In this document: piece by piece, positions 35,135 to 43,026 of the stretch
How positions within the stretch are numbered: position 1 is the stretch's first letter
Layout of the letters: every line of letters begins with the position of its first letter
From: Methanocorpusculaceae archaeon UBA425
GTDB lineage: Archaea; Halobacteriota; Methanomicrobia; Methanomicrobiales; Methanocorpusculaceae
Length of the DNA stretch: 64,000 nucleotides
Assembly (NCBI GenBank): GCA_002506085.1
Contig: DAWV01000006.1
Span: forward strand, 25,032-89,031
Direction: 5' to 3'
The notes under the pieces: generated by a model
What the model was told of the DNA's origin: nothing
Databases searched by the model: none
The model's input: only the letters and a program-made list of their open reading frames with translations
Program-made: the position numbers and the translations under genes

Positions 35135-35152
35135 AACAGAGGTGAATTAACA

Positions 35153-35326
35153 ATGACAAAAGGCACTCCATCAATGGGTCTGAAAAATAAGCATTCCCAT
35201 ATAATCTGCCGCCGCTGTGGAAAGCAGTCTTTCCATGCACGGAATGGCGTATGCTCATCATGCGGTTTTGGCAAAAGTTCAAAAATCCGCGGGTACAACT
35301 GGACGAAAAAAGCAGCAGATAATTAA
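35153..35326 (+). CDS. rpl37e: Ribosomal protein L37e
   Basis: A 57-residue zinc-ribbon protein of the large ribosomal subunit. It begins MTKGTPSMGLKNKHSH and has two Cys pairs, CRRCG (19-23) and CSSCG (34-38). It lies 18 bases after the LSm gene and 12 bases before purF, with GAGGTG upstream as Shine-Dalgarno. The LSm-L37e pair is a conserved archaeal gene order. Confidence 0.97.
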   Translation: MTKGTPSMGLKNKHSHIICRRCGKQSFHARNGVCSSCGFGKSSKIRGYNWTKKAADN

Positions 35327-35338
35327 AGGTTATGTAAT

Positions 35339-36727
35339 ATGAGCGGTATTGCAGGCATCGTCGATTCACGAGGTGTCGCTTACCCCCTTTATTATGCTCT
35401 GCATGCCCTTCAGCACAGAGGTCAGGAAGCTGCGGGCATATCTACTTTTGACGGGCAGACTTTTTCAACGCATAAAGGTCCCGGACAACTTTCTGAAGTA
35501 TTTTCTGAAGAGGTATTGCATGGTTTATCGGGCAATGTGGGGGTAGGGCAGGTTTTATACACACAGAAGGCTCACCGGGGGAGACAGGAAAATATCCAGC
35601 CTCTGAACTTTACGTTCAAAAACCATCAGCTTTCTATTACCGTTTCTGCGGCTTTGATAAACCGCGAGACACTTCGGAACGAGTATGAGAATAAGGGGCA
35701 CATTTTTTCGACGACTACCAATGCGGAATTAATAGCGGCAATGATTGCCCACGAACTAATTGCCGACGATTCTGCCGAAGATGCATTTGTGAATGCTATG
35801 GTCCGGCTTTCGGGAGCATATGCGGGAGTCGCAATTCTTGACGGCGTTCTTTATGCGTTCCGTGACCCGCTTGGCACGAAACCGCTTTGTTTTGGAAAAA
35901 CAGACCGGGGATATGTCGTGGTCTCTGAAAGTGTGGGTCTCGATATCCTGTCTGCTTCTTTTGAAGGAGATGTTATTCCGGGCGAACTTCTGACGATAAC
36001 CGGGGATGGTGTTTCCCACCGTCAGGTTCTGGTGTCGGATCACAAGGCATACTGTGCGTTTGAATACGTATATCTGGCGCGTCCGGATTCTGTTATCGAC
36101 GGAGTGCTCGTATATGATGCCCGGAGAAAAATCGGAGCAAGTCTTGCGAAAAACCCGCCCAAAGCGGATTTGGTATCACCGGTTCCGGACTCAGGCACTG
36201 CCTTTGCCACGGGCTACGCTTCTTCCTCGGGGATTCCCTATATAGAAGGTCTGCTGAAAAACAGATACGTCGGCAGGACCTTCATTATGCCGGCACAGGC
36301 TCTTCGCGAGGATGCGGTCAGAATGAAAATGAACCCGGTCCGCCGTCATGTGACAGGCAAGTCGGTCATCTTAGTGGACGACAGCATTGTTCGAGGCACA
36401 ACATCTCTTCGGATTGTTGATATGGTCCGGGATTTCGGTGCCGTGGAAGTTCACCTGAGAGTCGGGTCGACTCCGATTGTCGCTCCGTGTTATTTCGGTG
36501 TGGACCTTCCGACCCGTGAGGAACTTATCGCGACTGGTCGTGATGTCGAATCTATCCGCGAGAAGATTCATGCAACCAGTCTTGAGTATGTTTCGACAGA
36601 AGATCTTGTGGCATCGATCGGCATCCCGGCAGAGGATTTATGCATGGGATGTTCCGGGGGTAAGTTCCCCCTCGATATCCCGGGTGAATGTTCATGCTCC
36701 TGCCGGAAAATTACTCCGGTAAAATAA
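35339..36727 (+). CDS. purF: PurF-type amidophosphoribosyltransferase with a disabled glutaminase domain
   Basis: A 462-residue homologue of the enzyme that starts purine synthesis by aminating PRPP. The phosphoribosyltransferase half is intact: PRPP loop VILVDDSIVRGTTS (343-356), and [4Fe-4S] cysteines at C239, C384, C435 and C438. The N-terminal glutaminase is not: the nucleophile Cys is Ser2 (MSGIAGIV), the glutamine-binding Arg is Leu73 (QVLYT), the oxyanion Asn-Gly is Ser103-Ala104 in TVSAALIN, and the substrate Asp is Asn128 (TTNAE). LQHRGQEAAGI is kept. It probably uses free ammonia, or a separate glutaminase. It is in the LSm-L37e operon. Confidence 0.9.
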   Translation: MSGIAGIVDSRGVAYPLYYALHALQHRGQEAAGISTFDGQTFSTHKGPGQLSEVFSEEVLHGLSGNVGVGQVLYTQKAHRGRQENIQPLNFTFKNHQLSITVSAALINRETLRNEYENKGHIFSTTTNAELIAAMIAHELIADDSAEDAFVNAMVRLSGAYAGVAILDGVLYAFRDPLGTKPLCFGKTDRGYVVVSESVGLDILSASFEGDVIPGELLTITGDGVSHRQVLVSDHKAYCAFEYVYLARPDSVIDGVLVYDARRKIGASLAKNPPKADLVSPVPDSGTAFATGYASSSGIPYIEGLLKNRYVGRTFIMPAQALREDAVRMKMNPVRRHVTGKSVILVDDSIVRGTTSLRIVDMVRDFGAVEVHLRVGSTPIVAPCYFGVDLPTREELIATGRDVESIREKIHATSLEYVSTEDLVASIGIPAEDLCMGCSGGKFPLDIPGECSCSCRKITPVK

Positions 36728-36730
36728 TAA

Positions 36731-36737
36731 TTTTTTT
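36731..36737 (+). terminator. T-run after purF
   Basis: Seven T directly follow the purF stop codon and precede the YcxB-like gene, suggesting the end of the LSm-L37e-purF transcript. Confidence 0.45.
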
Positions 36738-36776
36738 AGAGAAGGTTATTTTATTTTTGACACCTACTGAATGTAG

Positions 36777-37301
36777 ATGAATCTGCAGTATACGTTAACT
36801 GAGAACGATTATATCGCATTCAATAAATCCCATTATACCCGTTCACCCACTATGCGAAAACAGTTTGCCCAGTCACGTCTCTACATGGCGGTGGTTTTCT
36901 TTTTCCTCCCCGTATTAATTGCCGTGACATTTACCGGGTTTACGTACATTGTGGTCGGAGTAATTGCCGGCGTTCTTGTTGCAGTCCTGGCATACAGGAT
37001 TTATCCGCAATTCTACTGGAAGTTGATTGAGAAAAATCTGAAAAAGGGTCTGCGTGGGGGAAAATCCAAAATTCCCTGGGAAAAACAGGCATCAATCTCG
37101 CTCGAAGATGACGGTATGCATTTCACCCTCGGGGACAAAGTGTCGGTATCTCCGTACTCATCCATTCATGATATCGTTGTGGAGAACGGGGCCGTATATA
37201 TCTACGTTGAAAGTCTGCAGGGAGCAATCGTGCCCGCGGGTGTCCGGGGGACAGACGAGTTTGTTTCTGCACTGAAAGAGAAGCTCCCCTCCAATACATA
37301 A
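36777..37301 (+). CDS. YcxB-like membrane protein
   Basis: A 174-residue protein with two adjacent transmembrane helices (about 38-58 and 60-78) followed by a cytosolic domain with LEDDGMHFTLGDKVSVSPYSSIHDIV. This is the shape of the YcxB-like family. Function is unknown. It stands between purF and cofD and is probably on its own transcript. Confidence 0.65.
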   Translation: MNLQYTLTENDYIAFNKSHYTRSPTMRKQFAQSRLYMAVVFFFLPVLIAVTFTGFTYIVVGVIAGVLVAVLAYRIYPQFYWKLIEKNLKKGLRGGKSKIPWEKQASISLEDDGMHFTLGDKVSVSPYSSIHDIVVENGAVYIYVESLQGAIVPAGVRGTDEFVSALKEKLPSNT

Positions 37302-37335
37302 TTTTCATAACATTCCCCGTCCAATTCCCATTACA

Positions 37336-38250
37336 ATGATTACTGTTTTTTCCGGCGGGACGGGAACGCCAAAACTCATCCGTGGTCTCAGACAGATTCT
37401 GCGTGATAATGAAATCACTGTTGTCGTGAATACGGCTGAGGATATGTGGATGTCGGGGTGTCTTGTTTCTCCGGATATCGATACCGTTCAATACCTTTTT
37501 TCCGGACTTCTGAATACCGATTCATGGTGGGGAATTCGCGGAGACTCCTTTGAGACGTTTCATGCTATGGAAAAACTCGGATATACCGAGCCCCTGCCGC
37601 TCGGGGAAAAGGATCGTGCCACAAATATAGCCCGCACCGAGTTTATGAGGCAGGGCATGACTCTTACCGAGGCAACCAATAAAATCGCAAAAGGATACGG
37701 CGTATCGGCACGGATTCTGCCGATGTCGGATCAGGAGGTTACGACCTATGTGGTCTGCGAGGATGATTCTTTGATGCATTACCAGAAGTATTGGGTAGGT
37801 CTTCGGGGGAATGTGGGAATCAAGGGTGTCGTTAGGGAAACTGTTGATGGTTCTCCGCTGAAAACAACACCCGAGGTCATATCTGCAATAGAGGAAAGTG
37901 ACGGTGTACTTATAGGTCCGTCAAATCCCGTGACGAGTATCGGGCCTATTCTTGAATGTGAAGGAGTTCGCGAGGCTCTGAAGAACAAGTTCACTGTGGC
38001 GGTAAGTCCGTTTATCGGAAATCGTCCGGTCAGTGGTCCGGCGGCAGCTCTGATGAAAGCATGGGGATATGAGTCCACCTCCTACGGAACCTGGCGGGTG
38101 TACAAGGATGTCGTGAATCTGTTCATTCAGGATATCAGAGATTCAGCAATAGAAGTACCGGGGGCCCACCGTCTTGATACGATGATGACGAATGAGAAAA
38201 AAGCCGAGTCCCTGGCATGGGATTTGCTGTCGTACTTCCCGAGAAAATAA
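37336..38250 (+). CDS. cofD: 2-Phospho-L-lactate transferase CofD
   Basis: A 304-residue enzyme of coenzyme F420 biosynthesis that transfers a phospholactate moiety to the Fo chromophore, giving F420-0. It starts FSGGTGTPKLIRGL, with MWMSGCLVSPDIDTVQY and GPSNPVTSIGPIL later, all family signatures. It works downstream of CofH, encoded at 12.1-13.2 kb. It converges with pyrF, leaving seven bases between stops. Confidence 0.95.
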   Translation: MITVFSGGTGTPKLIRGLRQILRDNEITVVVNTAEDMWMSGCLVSPDIDTVQYLFSGLLNTDSWWGIRGDSFETFHAMEKLGYTEPLPLGEKDRATNIARTEFMRQGMTLTEATNKIAKGYGVSARILPMSDQEVTTYVVCEDDSLMHYQKYWVGLRGNVGIKGVVRETVDGSPLKTTPEVISAIEESDGVLIGPSNPVTSIGPILECEGVREALKNKFTVAVSPFIGNRPVSGPAAALMKAWGYESTSYGTWRVYKDVVNLFIQDIRDSAIEVPGAHRLDTMMTNEKKAESLAWDLLSYFPRK

Positions 38251-38257
38251 AAAAAGG

Positions 38258-38896
38258 TCAGAGGCACCGCACACGGAAATTGTGTGCAGCTTTGCCGGGA
38301 TCTGCGGCCTGATAAATTGCACGGCCGACAATAATCCCATCAACATATTTTTTTACGTCTTCGGGCTGTGCTCCCTGTGCGCCAACACCCGGTGAGTAGA
38401 TTTTCATCGTATTGCCGATGATGTTTCTTAAGATTGCCGTCCGCTCGGGTCTCGTGGCCGGAGCAATAATTCCATCGGCTCCGGCATCTTTTGCCATTTT
38501 TGCCATTATTTCTGCATTCGCACCGGTAAGAAAATCGAGAGCTCCGGGATGACTCATCTCGCACACGGCTAGGGCAATGCCGCCGTAGTCATGCGCTCCG
38601 TCCACGACGGCCGTCAGGGAATCCGACCCGCAGAATGCGTGGGTGATGATTCCTGAGCATCCGGCTGCAAACACCTCATCACAGATGAGGGTGTTTGTGT
38701 TCGGGATATCGGCAACTTTGAAATCTGCAATAACCGGAATATTGGCTTTTGCAAGCTCCTTTACAATACCGAGACCTGCCGACAGGACAAGAGGATACCC
38801 GATTTTTATTGCGTCCAGCTCTCCTTCGCAGGAATTTGCCACGCGGACTGCTTCGTCTGAACCCTTCACGTCCAAAGCGAGAAGAAGTTCAGCCAT
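38258..38896 (-). CDS. pyrF: Orotidine 5'-phosphate decarboxylase
   Basis: A 212-residue TIM-barrel enzyme giving UMP in the last step of pyrimidine synthesis. LALDV at the start, IKIGYP (30-35) and the catalytic DFKVADI (D58, K60, D63) are intact; GAQGAQ and VGRAIYQA near the C-terminus bind phosphate. It begins directly after the dys stop codon, so the two are co-transcribed. Confidence 0.95.
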   Translation of the reverse strand: MAELLLALDVKGSDEAVRVANSCEGELDAIKIGYPLVLSAGLGIVKELAKANIPVIADFKVADIPNTNTLICDEVFAAGCSGIITHAFCGSDSLTAVVDGAHDYGGIALAVCEMSHPGALDFLTGANAEIMAKMAKDAGADGIIAPATRPERTAILRNIIGNTMKIYSPGVGAQGAQPEDVKKYVDGIIVGRAIYQAADPGKAAHNFRVRCL

Positions 38897-39835
38897 TTAT
38901 TTTGCCTCCAGACGCTCCAGGGTTGCTGCTGCGAGAATGGGAAGAGTTATTGTGGCATCGCCGTAAACGGTCACGCCGGTTCCCCCCTCGCCAATCTTAC
39001 CCCATGACTTTGCTTCGTCAAGAGTTGCGCCGGAAAGTCCGCCAAGGTCGGGGCGGTCTCCGGTGAGTTGGATAACGTAGGTGAAATCATTCGGTGTCAT
39101 CAGCATGGTCTGAAGTGTGAAGTTCTTCGGAACTCCCCCGCCTACGAGGACTGCTCCCGCTTTTTTCACACTGAATGCTTTATTGAGGAGAACATGCATG
39201 TCTCCGATTGCGTCAAGAATTGTCTTCTTGTGGAACTGGGAAAACATCCAATACTGAAGACCCAGGACAGAGTCCTGAAATGCCGGGCAGTAAATGGGGA
39301 TATCGTGTTTTGCTGCTGTTGCAAGAATTCCTGTGTCAAGTTGTTCGCCGATTGTTCTCAGCAGTTTGCTGATTGTGATGGGTTCTTCCGGAAGTCCGCA
39401 GTAAACGTCCTGAATGAATTCTTCGAGTTCTTCGAATGCTTCGTTTGGCAGGAACACATCGTAAATCCGGTTGACTTCATCGTGTCTGAGTCCGACATCG
39501 TCGCACTCGGCTTTGCCATGATAGTGGTGGCAGCCGATTGCTTCGATTGTATCGTGGGTGAGATTTGCACCTGTTGAGGTCAGGATATCAATGTGACCTT
39601 TTTCCATCAATGTTGATACAATTCCGCCCATTCCTGCCGGAACCATCGCTCCGGAAAGAGCGAAGAACTTTGTCATGTCCGGATCAGAGAGCATTTTCTC
39701 ATATACATCTACTGCGTGGAAGAGACTGCCTCCGTTATATGCGCCGGCTTTTCCCATTTCACAGACAAGCTCATTCACTGTCATGCCTGCACGCGGGATA
39801 AACTGTTTGACTGGTGTATTACAATGTTTATGCAT
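38897..39835 (-). CDS. dys: Deoxyhypusine synthase
   Basis: A 312-residue NAD-dependent enzyme that transfers an aminobutyl group from spermidine to a lysine of translation factor aIF5A. The active-site Lys is K237 in GGGVPKNF; SGAMVPAGMG (61-70) and the STGANLTHD stretch (87-95) bind NAD. The N-terminus is close to the usual start. It is the first gene of a two-gene operon with pyrF. Confidence 0.95.
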   Translation of the reverse strand: MHKHCNTPVKQFIPRAGMTVNELVCEMGKAGAYNGGSLFHAVDVYEKMLSDPDMTKFFALSGAMVPAGMGGIVSTLMEKGHIDILTSTGANLTHDTIEAIGCHHYHGKAECDDVGLRHDEVNRIYDVFLPNEAFEELEEFIQDVYCGLPEEPITISKLLRTIGEQLDTGILATAAKHDIPIYCPAFQDSVLGLQYWMFSQFHKKTILDAIGDMHVLLNKAFSVKKAGAVLVGGGVPKNFTLQTMLMTPNDFTYVIQLTGDRPDLGGLSGATLDEAKSWGKIGEGGTGVTVYGDATITLPILAAATLERLEAK

Positions 39836-40286
39836 GATTTTGACCTTAATGCTGAATATTATTTGTTTGACAAACTCATATAGGTATGTCTCACCGATGA
39901 ATACGGGTGCCGGGTTTCCAGAGAATCGGATTGCCGCCCGGTTGAATGCGGGGTTGTGTCGTCGGTAAATGTGCCGCGGCTCCAGGTCCCGTTGACAAAT
40001 TCATCCCGGCAATCGCGCAGTCATGAGCGCAGGAATTATCTGCGTTATCACGTAATCCTTTTTATTGTGGTCACGCTCGTCAGGCAGGGGATAAGCATCT
40101 GATAAAATAAGGTTCGTGGGTATACCTGTGTATTCCATTCAAAATGCAGATAAATACAATTGGGTGAAAACATCCCGGAAAAATCTGAAAAAAATACAAA
40201 AATTAGCTAATCTAACAATTGGTGAGGGCAGCAGTATCCACACTGCTTTGTACTTCACATCCCCCACCTAACAGTAATATATGACG
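39836..40286. other. 451-base non-coding region
   Basis: This region lies upstream of dys and downstream of the unknown gene at 40287. A short frame antisense to the dys start runs into it but has no support. The left end must hold the dys promoter. The right end contains the hairpin element at 40221-40268 and T-rich sequence when read on the minus strand. Nothing else is recognisable. Confidence 0.4.
40221..40268 (-). terminator. Two-part stem-loop downstream of the gene at 40287
   Basis: Arms GGTGAGGG (40221-40228) and CCCCCACC (40261-40268) pair at seven of eight positions, enclosing AGCAGT-ATCCAC-ACTGCT (40230-40247). On the minus strand the structure is followed by runs of T, so it fits a terminator or a 3' UTR element; a small independent RNA is possible. 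Confidence 0.45.
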
Positions 40287-41204
40287 TTACCTGCTTTTAA
40301 TCTTACCGTCTTTTCCCGCAAGGATACCCTGCTTTTTCAGGTCAGAGATAACGCCTGACAGGTATTCCGGAGTTAAATCAAAGGAAATTACATCATTCGT
40401 CCCTTCAAGCGGGAATGAGGGAGTATCGAATGCGGCAAGAATATCTGCCTCGCTCTGCTTCCCTTCAGCAACAAGTTCGTGGATTTTTGCAACGAGCGCC
40501 TGTTTGAAAAAGACCGCATCAACGAATCTTCCAGCTTCGTCGTCATCAACATCCATCTGTTCCAGAACATCAGCAAGGTCGTTGAGATCTGACGCAAACA
40601 ACAGTTCCGCGCCTGCATTCACAATATACTCTGTGATTGAGGAAGTCTGGATGTGGGTGGTAATTCCGGAATCGTTCAAATCATCTTCAGTTACGCCTTC
40701 GAACTCCGTGTAGGGGTACATAACACGAAGTTCATCCGGTTCCTTTGTTCCGAGAAGGGTGTATCCTTCCTTATCCTCTGTATTTTCCAGAAGGTCGTTG
40801 TCCTCCAGAGTTCCGAGAATCATCAGTGCCGTGACGAACTTTTCGGCAGCCTGTTTCTGAATCTCATCACCCATTACATCGATTGATTCTGCCTGGGCAA
40901 GAAGTTGTGACGGCGTTGCATCTGATAGAATGTCACCCGCTTTGTGAGACGTGAAAAATTCTGTGAGGGATTTTTTACGTCCAAGCAGATCGGATTTCAG
41001 TTCATCAAGATCGGCATCCTCTTCCCGCGCATTTATTTTATCAATGAGTTGCAAAAACGAAGCTATGCTTCCCTCGAAGTATGGTGTTCCGGTGAAATTG
41101 TGCTCAACGGAAATGCGTGACGGGCATTCCTTTTCCCGGAGGTATTTCTGAAACGCGGCTGCGTCCTCGCGGGAATAAAATGTGATTTTCTCTTCCAGTG
41201 TCAT
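40287..41204 (-). CDS. Acidic hypothetical protein, unrecognised
   Basis: A roughly 305-residue soluble protein rich in Asp and Glu, with no signal peptide or membrane span. I take the ATG at 41204 (MTLEEKITFYSRED) rather than an in-frame start 54 bases upstream that crosses promoter-like sequence. The central part looks helical (SQLLAQAESIDVMGDEIQKQAAEKFV), and acidic clusters occur (QMDVDDDEAGRFVDAVF). The C-terminus (DLTPEYLSGVISDLKKQGILAGKDGKIKSR) resembles a winged-helix end. It is divergent from amt. I do not recognise a family. Confidence 0.6.
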   Translation of the reverse strand: MTLEEKITFYSREDAAAFQKYLREKECPSRISVEHNFTGTPYFEGSIASFLQLIDKINAREEDADLDELKSDLLGRKKSLTEFFTSHKAGDILSDATPSQLLAQAESIDVMGDEIQKQAAEKFVTALMILGTLEDNDLLENTEDKEGYTLLGTKEPDELRVMYPYTEFEGVTEDDLNDSGITTHIQTSSITEYIVNAGAELLFASDLNDLADVLEQMDVDDDEAGRFVDAVFFKQALVAKIHELVAEGKQSEADILAAFDTPSFPLEGTNDVISFDLTPEYLSGVISDLKKQGILAGKDGKIKSR

Positions 41205-41241
41205 CTGAATATTCTGTTTGTTCTTTATATGGTTATTACTT

Positions 41242-41270
41242 ATGTGTTGTAATGACACATGTTAGCATGT
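41242..41270. promoter_or_regulatory. Nested palindromes in the amt upstream region
   Basis: ATGTGT (41242-41247) pairs with ACACAT (41255-41260) over a seven-base spacer, and ACATG/CATGT (41257-41270) pairs over four. They lie between the unknown gene and amt. They may be operators; no regulator can be named. Confidence 0.4.
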
Positions 41271-41295
41271 TACATACTATTTTATACCGGGAACA

Positions 41296-41310
41296 CAAAT
41301 ATTATATTTG
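41296..41310. promoter_or_regulatory. Perfect 15-base palindrome upstream of amt
   Basis: CAAATAT-T-ATATTTG is fully symmetrical and contains a TATA-like core. It is 130 bases before the amt ATG, so it may combine promoter and operator. Confidence 0.4.
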
Positions 41311-41440
41311 CACATCAACACCACTTAAAATCCGGAATACAGTTCGGTCTCCGGCGTGGTGCTATACTACCACGGGGTATCGGCGGGACTGTTTTTCGGG
41401 CTTTATGTATTTGTTTTGTGTTTATTCAGGTGAATTACTC

Positions 41441-42643
41441 ATGGTTCTCGATACTGGTGCAACAGCCTGGGTTCTCATTTCAGCCGCATTAGTGTTGATG
41501 ATGGTTCCCGCAGTCGGGCTGTTCTATGGCGGAATGGTAAGGAAAAAGAATGTCATCTCAACGATGATGTTGTCCTTTGTGGCTCTTGCCCTTGGAATAG
41601 TTCAGTGGATTATCATCGGATACTCGCTTGCCTTCGGAGGCGATGTCGGTGGTGTGATCGGGTGGTCTTTGGATTACATCGGTCTGTCCGGAATCCCGCT
41701 TGACGGGGTGACAAATGGTATACCGGATATTCTGTTTGTCTGTTTCCAGATGATGTTTGCCTGTCTGGCACTCGCGATTCTGACATCAGGAATTGCCGGG
41801 CGGGTTAAGATGTCCTCATACATTCTCTTCGGTCTCTTGTGGCTGACTCTCGTTTATGCTCCTCTTGCTCACTGGGCATGGGGTGGCGGATGGGCTGCCC
41901 AGCTCGGTGCCCTTGACTTTGCCGGAGGAACCGTCGTTCACATCAGTTCGGGATTTGCAGCTCTCGCCCTCGCATTAGTAATTGGTAAGCGGATTGGATA
42001 CGGCAAACAGACCTTTGCCCCCCACAACATCCCGATGACTCTTATCGGAGGAATGTTCCTGGTTGTCGGATGGTTCGGGTTCAACGCAGGTTCTGCTCTC
42101 GCTGCAAACGAACTTGCCGCAAGTGCCTTCCTGGTCACTGCCGCCGCAGCCGCAACCGGCGCTCTTACATGGATGGCTCTTTCCTGGATAAACGGAAAGC
42201 CGAACTCACTTGGTTTCATCTCGGGAGCAATAGCCGGATTAGTTGGCATCACACCGGCAGCCGGATATGTTAACGTAATTGGCGCACTCCTTATAGGAGT
42301 CATCACCTCGATGGTCTGTTATACGGCCCTTCGGTGGAGGATCAAGAAAGGAATCGACGAGTCTCTTGATGCATGGGCAATTCATGGCATGGGGGGATTC
42401 GCCGGAGCAATTCTGACAGGTGTCTTCGCTGTCTCTGCAATATGCGGAGTTGGCGGTCTTATCGAAGGAAACCTTCAGCAGTTTGGAATCCAGGTTCTTG
42501 ATGCAGTAATTGCAGTGGTCTACTCGTTTGGAGTAACCTTCATCCTTGGATGGGTCATAAACAAGACCATGGGACTCCGGGTCTCGGAAGATGAGGAATA
42601 CATCGGCATGGACCTTGTCCAACACGGTGAGCAGCAGGCATAA
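41441..42643 (+). CDS. amt: Ammonium transporter (Amt)
   Basis: A 400-residue channel-like ammonium transporter with eleven membrane helices. The pore histidines lie in LAHWAWGGGW and AIHGMGGFAG; GLFYGGMVRKKN is the N-terminal signature. I chose the ATG at 41441, seven bases after AGGTGA, over an in-frame ATG 36 bases upstream. A long leader of more than 100 bases may precede it. It is followed after 19 bases by glnK, the standard pair for nitrogen control. Confidence 0.95.
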   Translation: MVLDTGATAWVLISAALVLMMVPAVGLFYGGMVRKKNVISTMMLSFVALALGIVQWIIIGYSLAFGGDVGGVIGWSLDYIGLSGIPLDGVTNGIPDILFVCFQMMFACLALAILTSGIAGRVKMSSYILFGLLWLTLVYAPLAHWAWGGGWAAQLGALDFAGGTVVHISSGFAALALALVIGKRIGYGKQTFAPHNIPMTLIGGMFLVVGWFGFNAGSALAANELAASAFLVTAAAAATGALTWMALSWINGKPNSLGFISGAIAGLVGITPAAGYVNVIGALLIGVITSMVCYTALRWRIKKGIDESLDAWAIHGMGGFAGAILTGVFAVSAICGVGGLIEGNLQQFGIQVLDAVIAVVYSFGVTFILGWVINKTMGLRVSEDEEYIGMDLVQHGEQQA

Positions 42644-42662
42644 GCCAAAGAGGTAGCAAAAC

Positions 42663-42995
42663 ATGAAAATGATTATGGCTGTCATCCGCCCGGAGAAGGT
42701 GGATGATGTATTGAACGCACTTGAACAAAACAACATTCCCGGAGTGACAATAACCGAAGTCCTCGGTCGTGGTGAACAAGGAGGCATCTGCCTCCAGTAC
42801 CGGGCCGGGAAAATGCAGGTGAAAACTCTCCCGAAGACCAAACTGGAAATAGTTGTCCCTGATAAGGATGTAGAGAATTTAATAAAAGTCATTCGTGAAC
42901 ACGCCCGCACAGGCAAAAAAGGAGACGGCAGAATCTTCGTTCTTCCGATCGAAGCAGCTGCCTGGGTCCGTACCGATGATTACATCACCGGCTGA
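42663..42995 (+). CDS. glnK: Nitrogen regulatory protein P-II (GlnK)
   Basis: A 110-residue P-II protein that senses ATP/ADP and 2-oxoglutarate and plugs the Amt pore when nitrogen is plentiful. The T-loop (37-54) reads GRGEQGGICLQYRAGKMQV; the Tyr51 uridylylation site of enteric GlnB is Met here, as expected where no GlnD exists. HARTGKKGDGRIFV is the C-terminal nucleotide-binding signature. It is in an operon with amt, terminated by eight T at 43003-43010. Confidence 0.96.
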   Translation: MKMIMAVIRPEKVDDVLNALEQNNIPGVTITEVLGRGEQGGICLQYRAGKMQVKTLPKTKLEIVVPDKDVENLIKVIREHARTGKKGDGRIFVLPIEAAAWVRTDDYITG

Positions 42996-43002
42996 CCTTC
43001 CC

Positions 43003-43010
43003 TTTTTTTT
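43003..43010 (+). terminator. T8 terminator after amt-glnK
   Basis: Eight T follow the glnK stop by seven bases, in the convergent gap with tiaS. Confidence 0.5.
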
Positions 43011-43026
43011 AACGGGCACAAACGCT

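Noticed and set aside
39675..39968. Small ORF running from dys antisense into the intergenic gap
   Set aside because: Mostly the antisense shadow of dys, with no ribosome-binding site or recognisable product.
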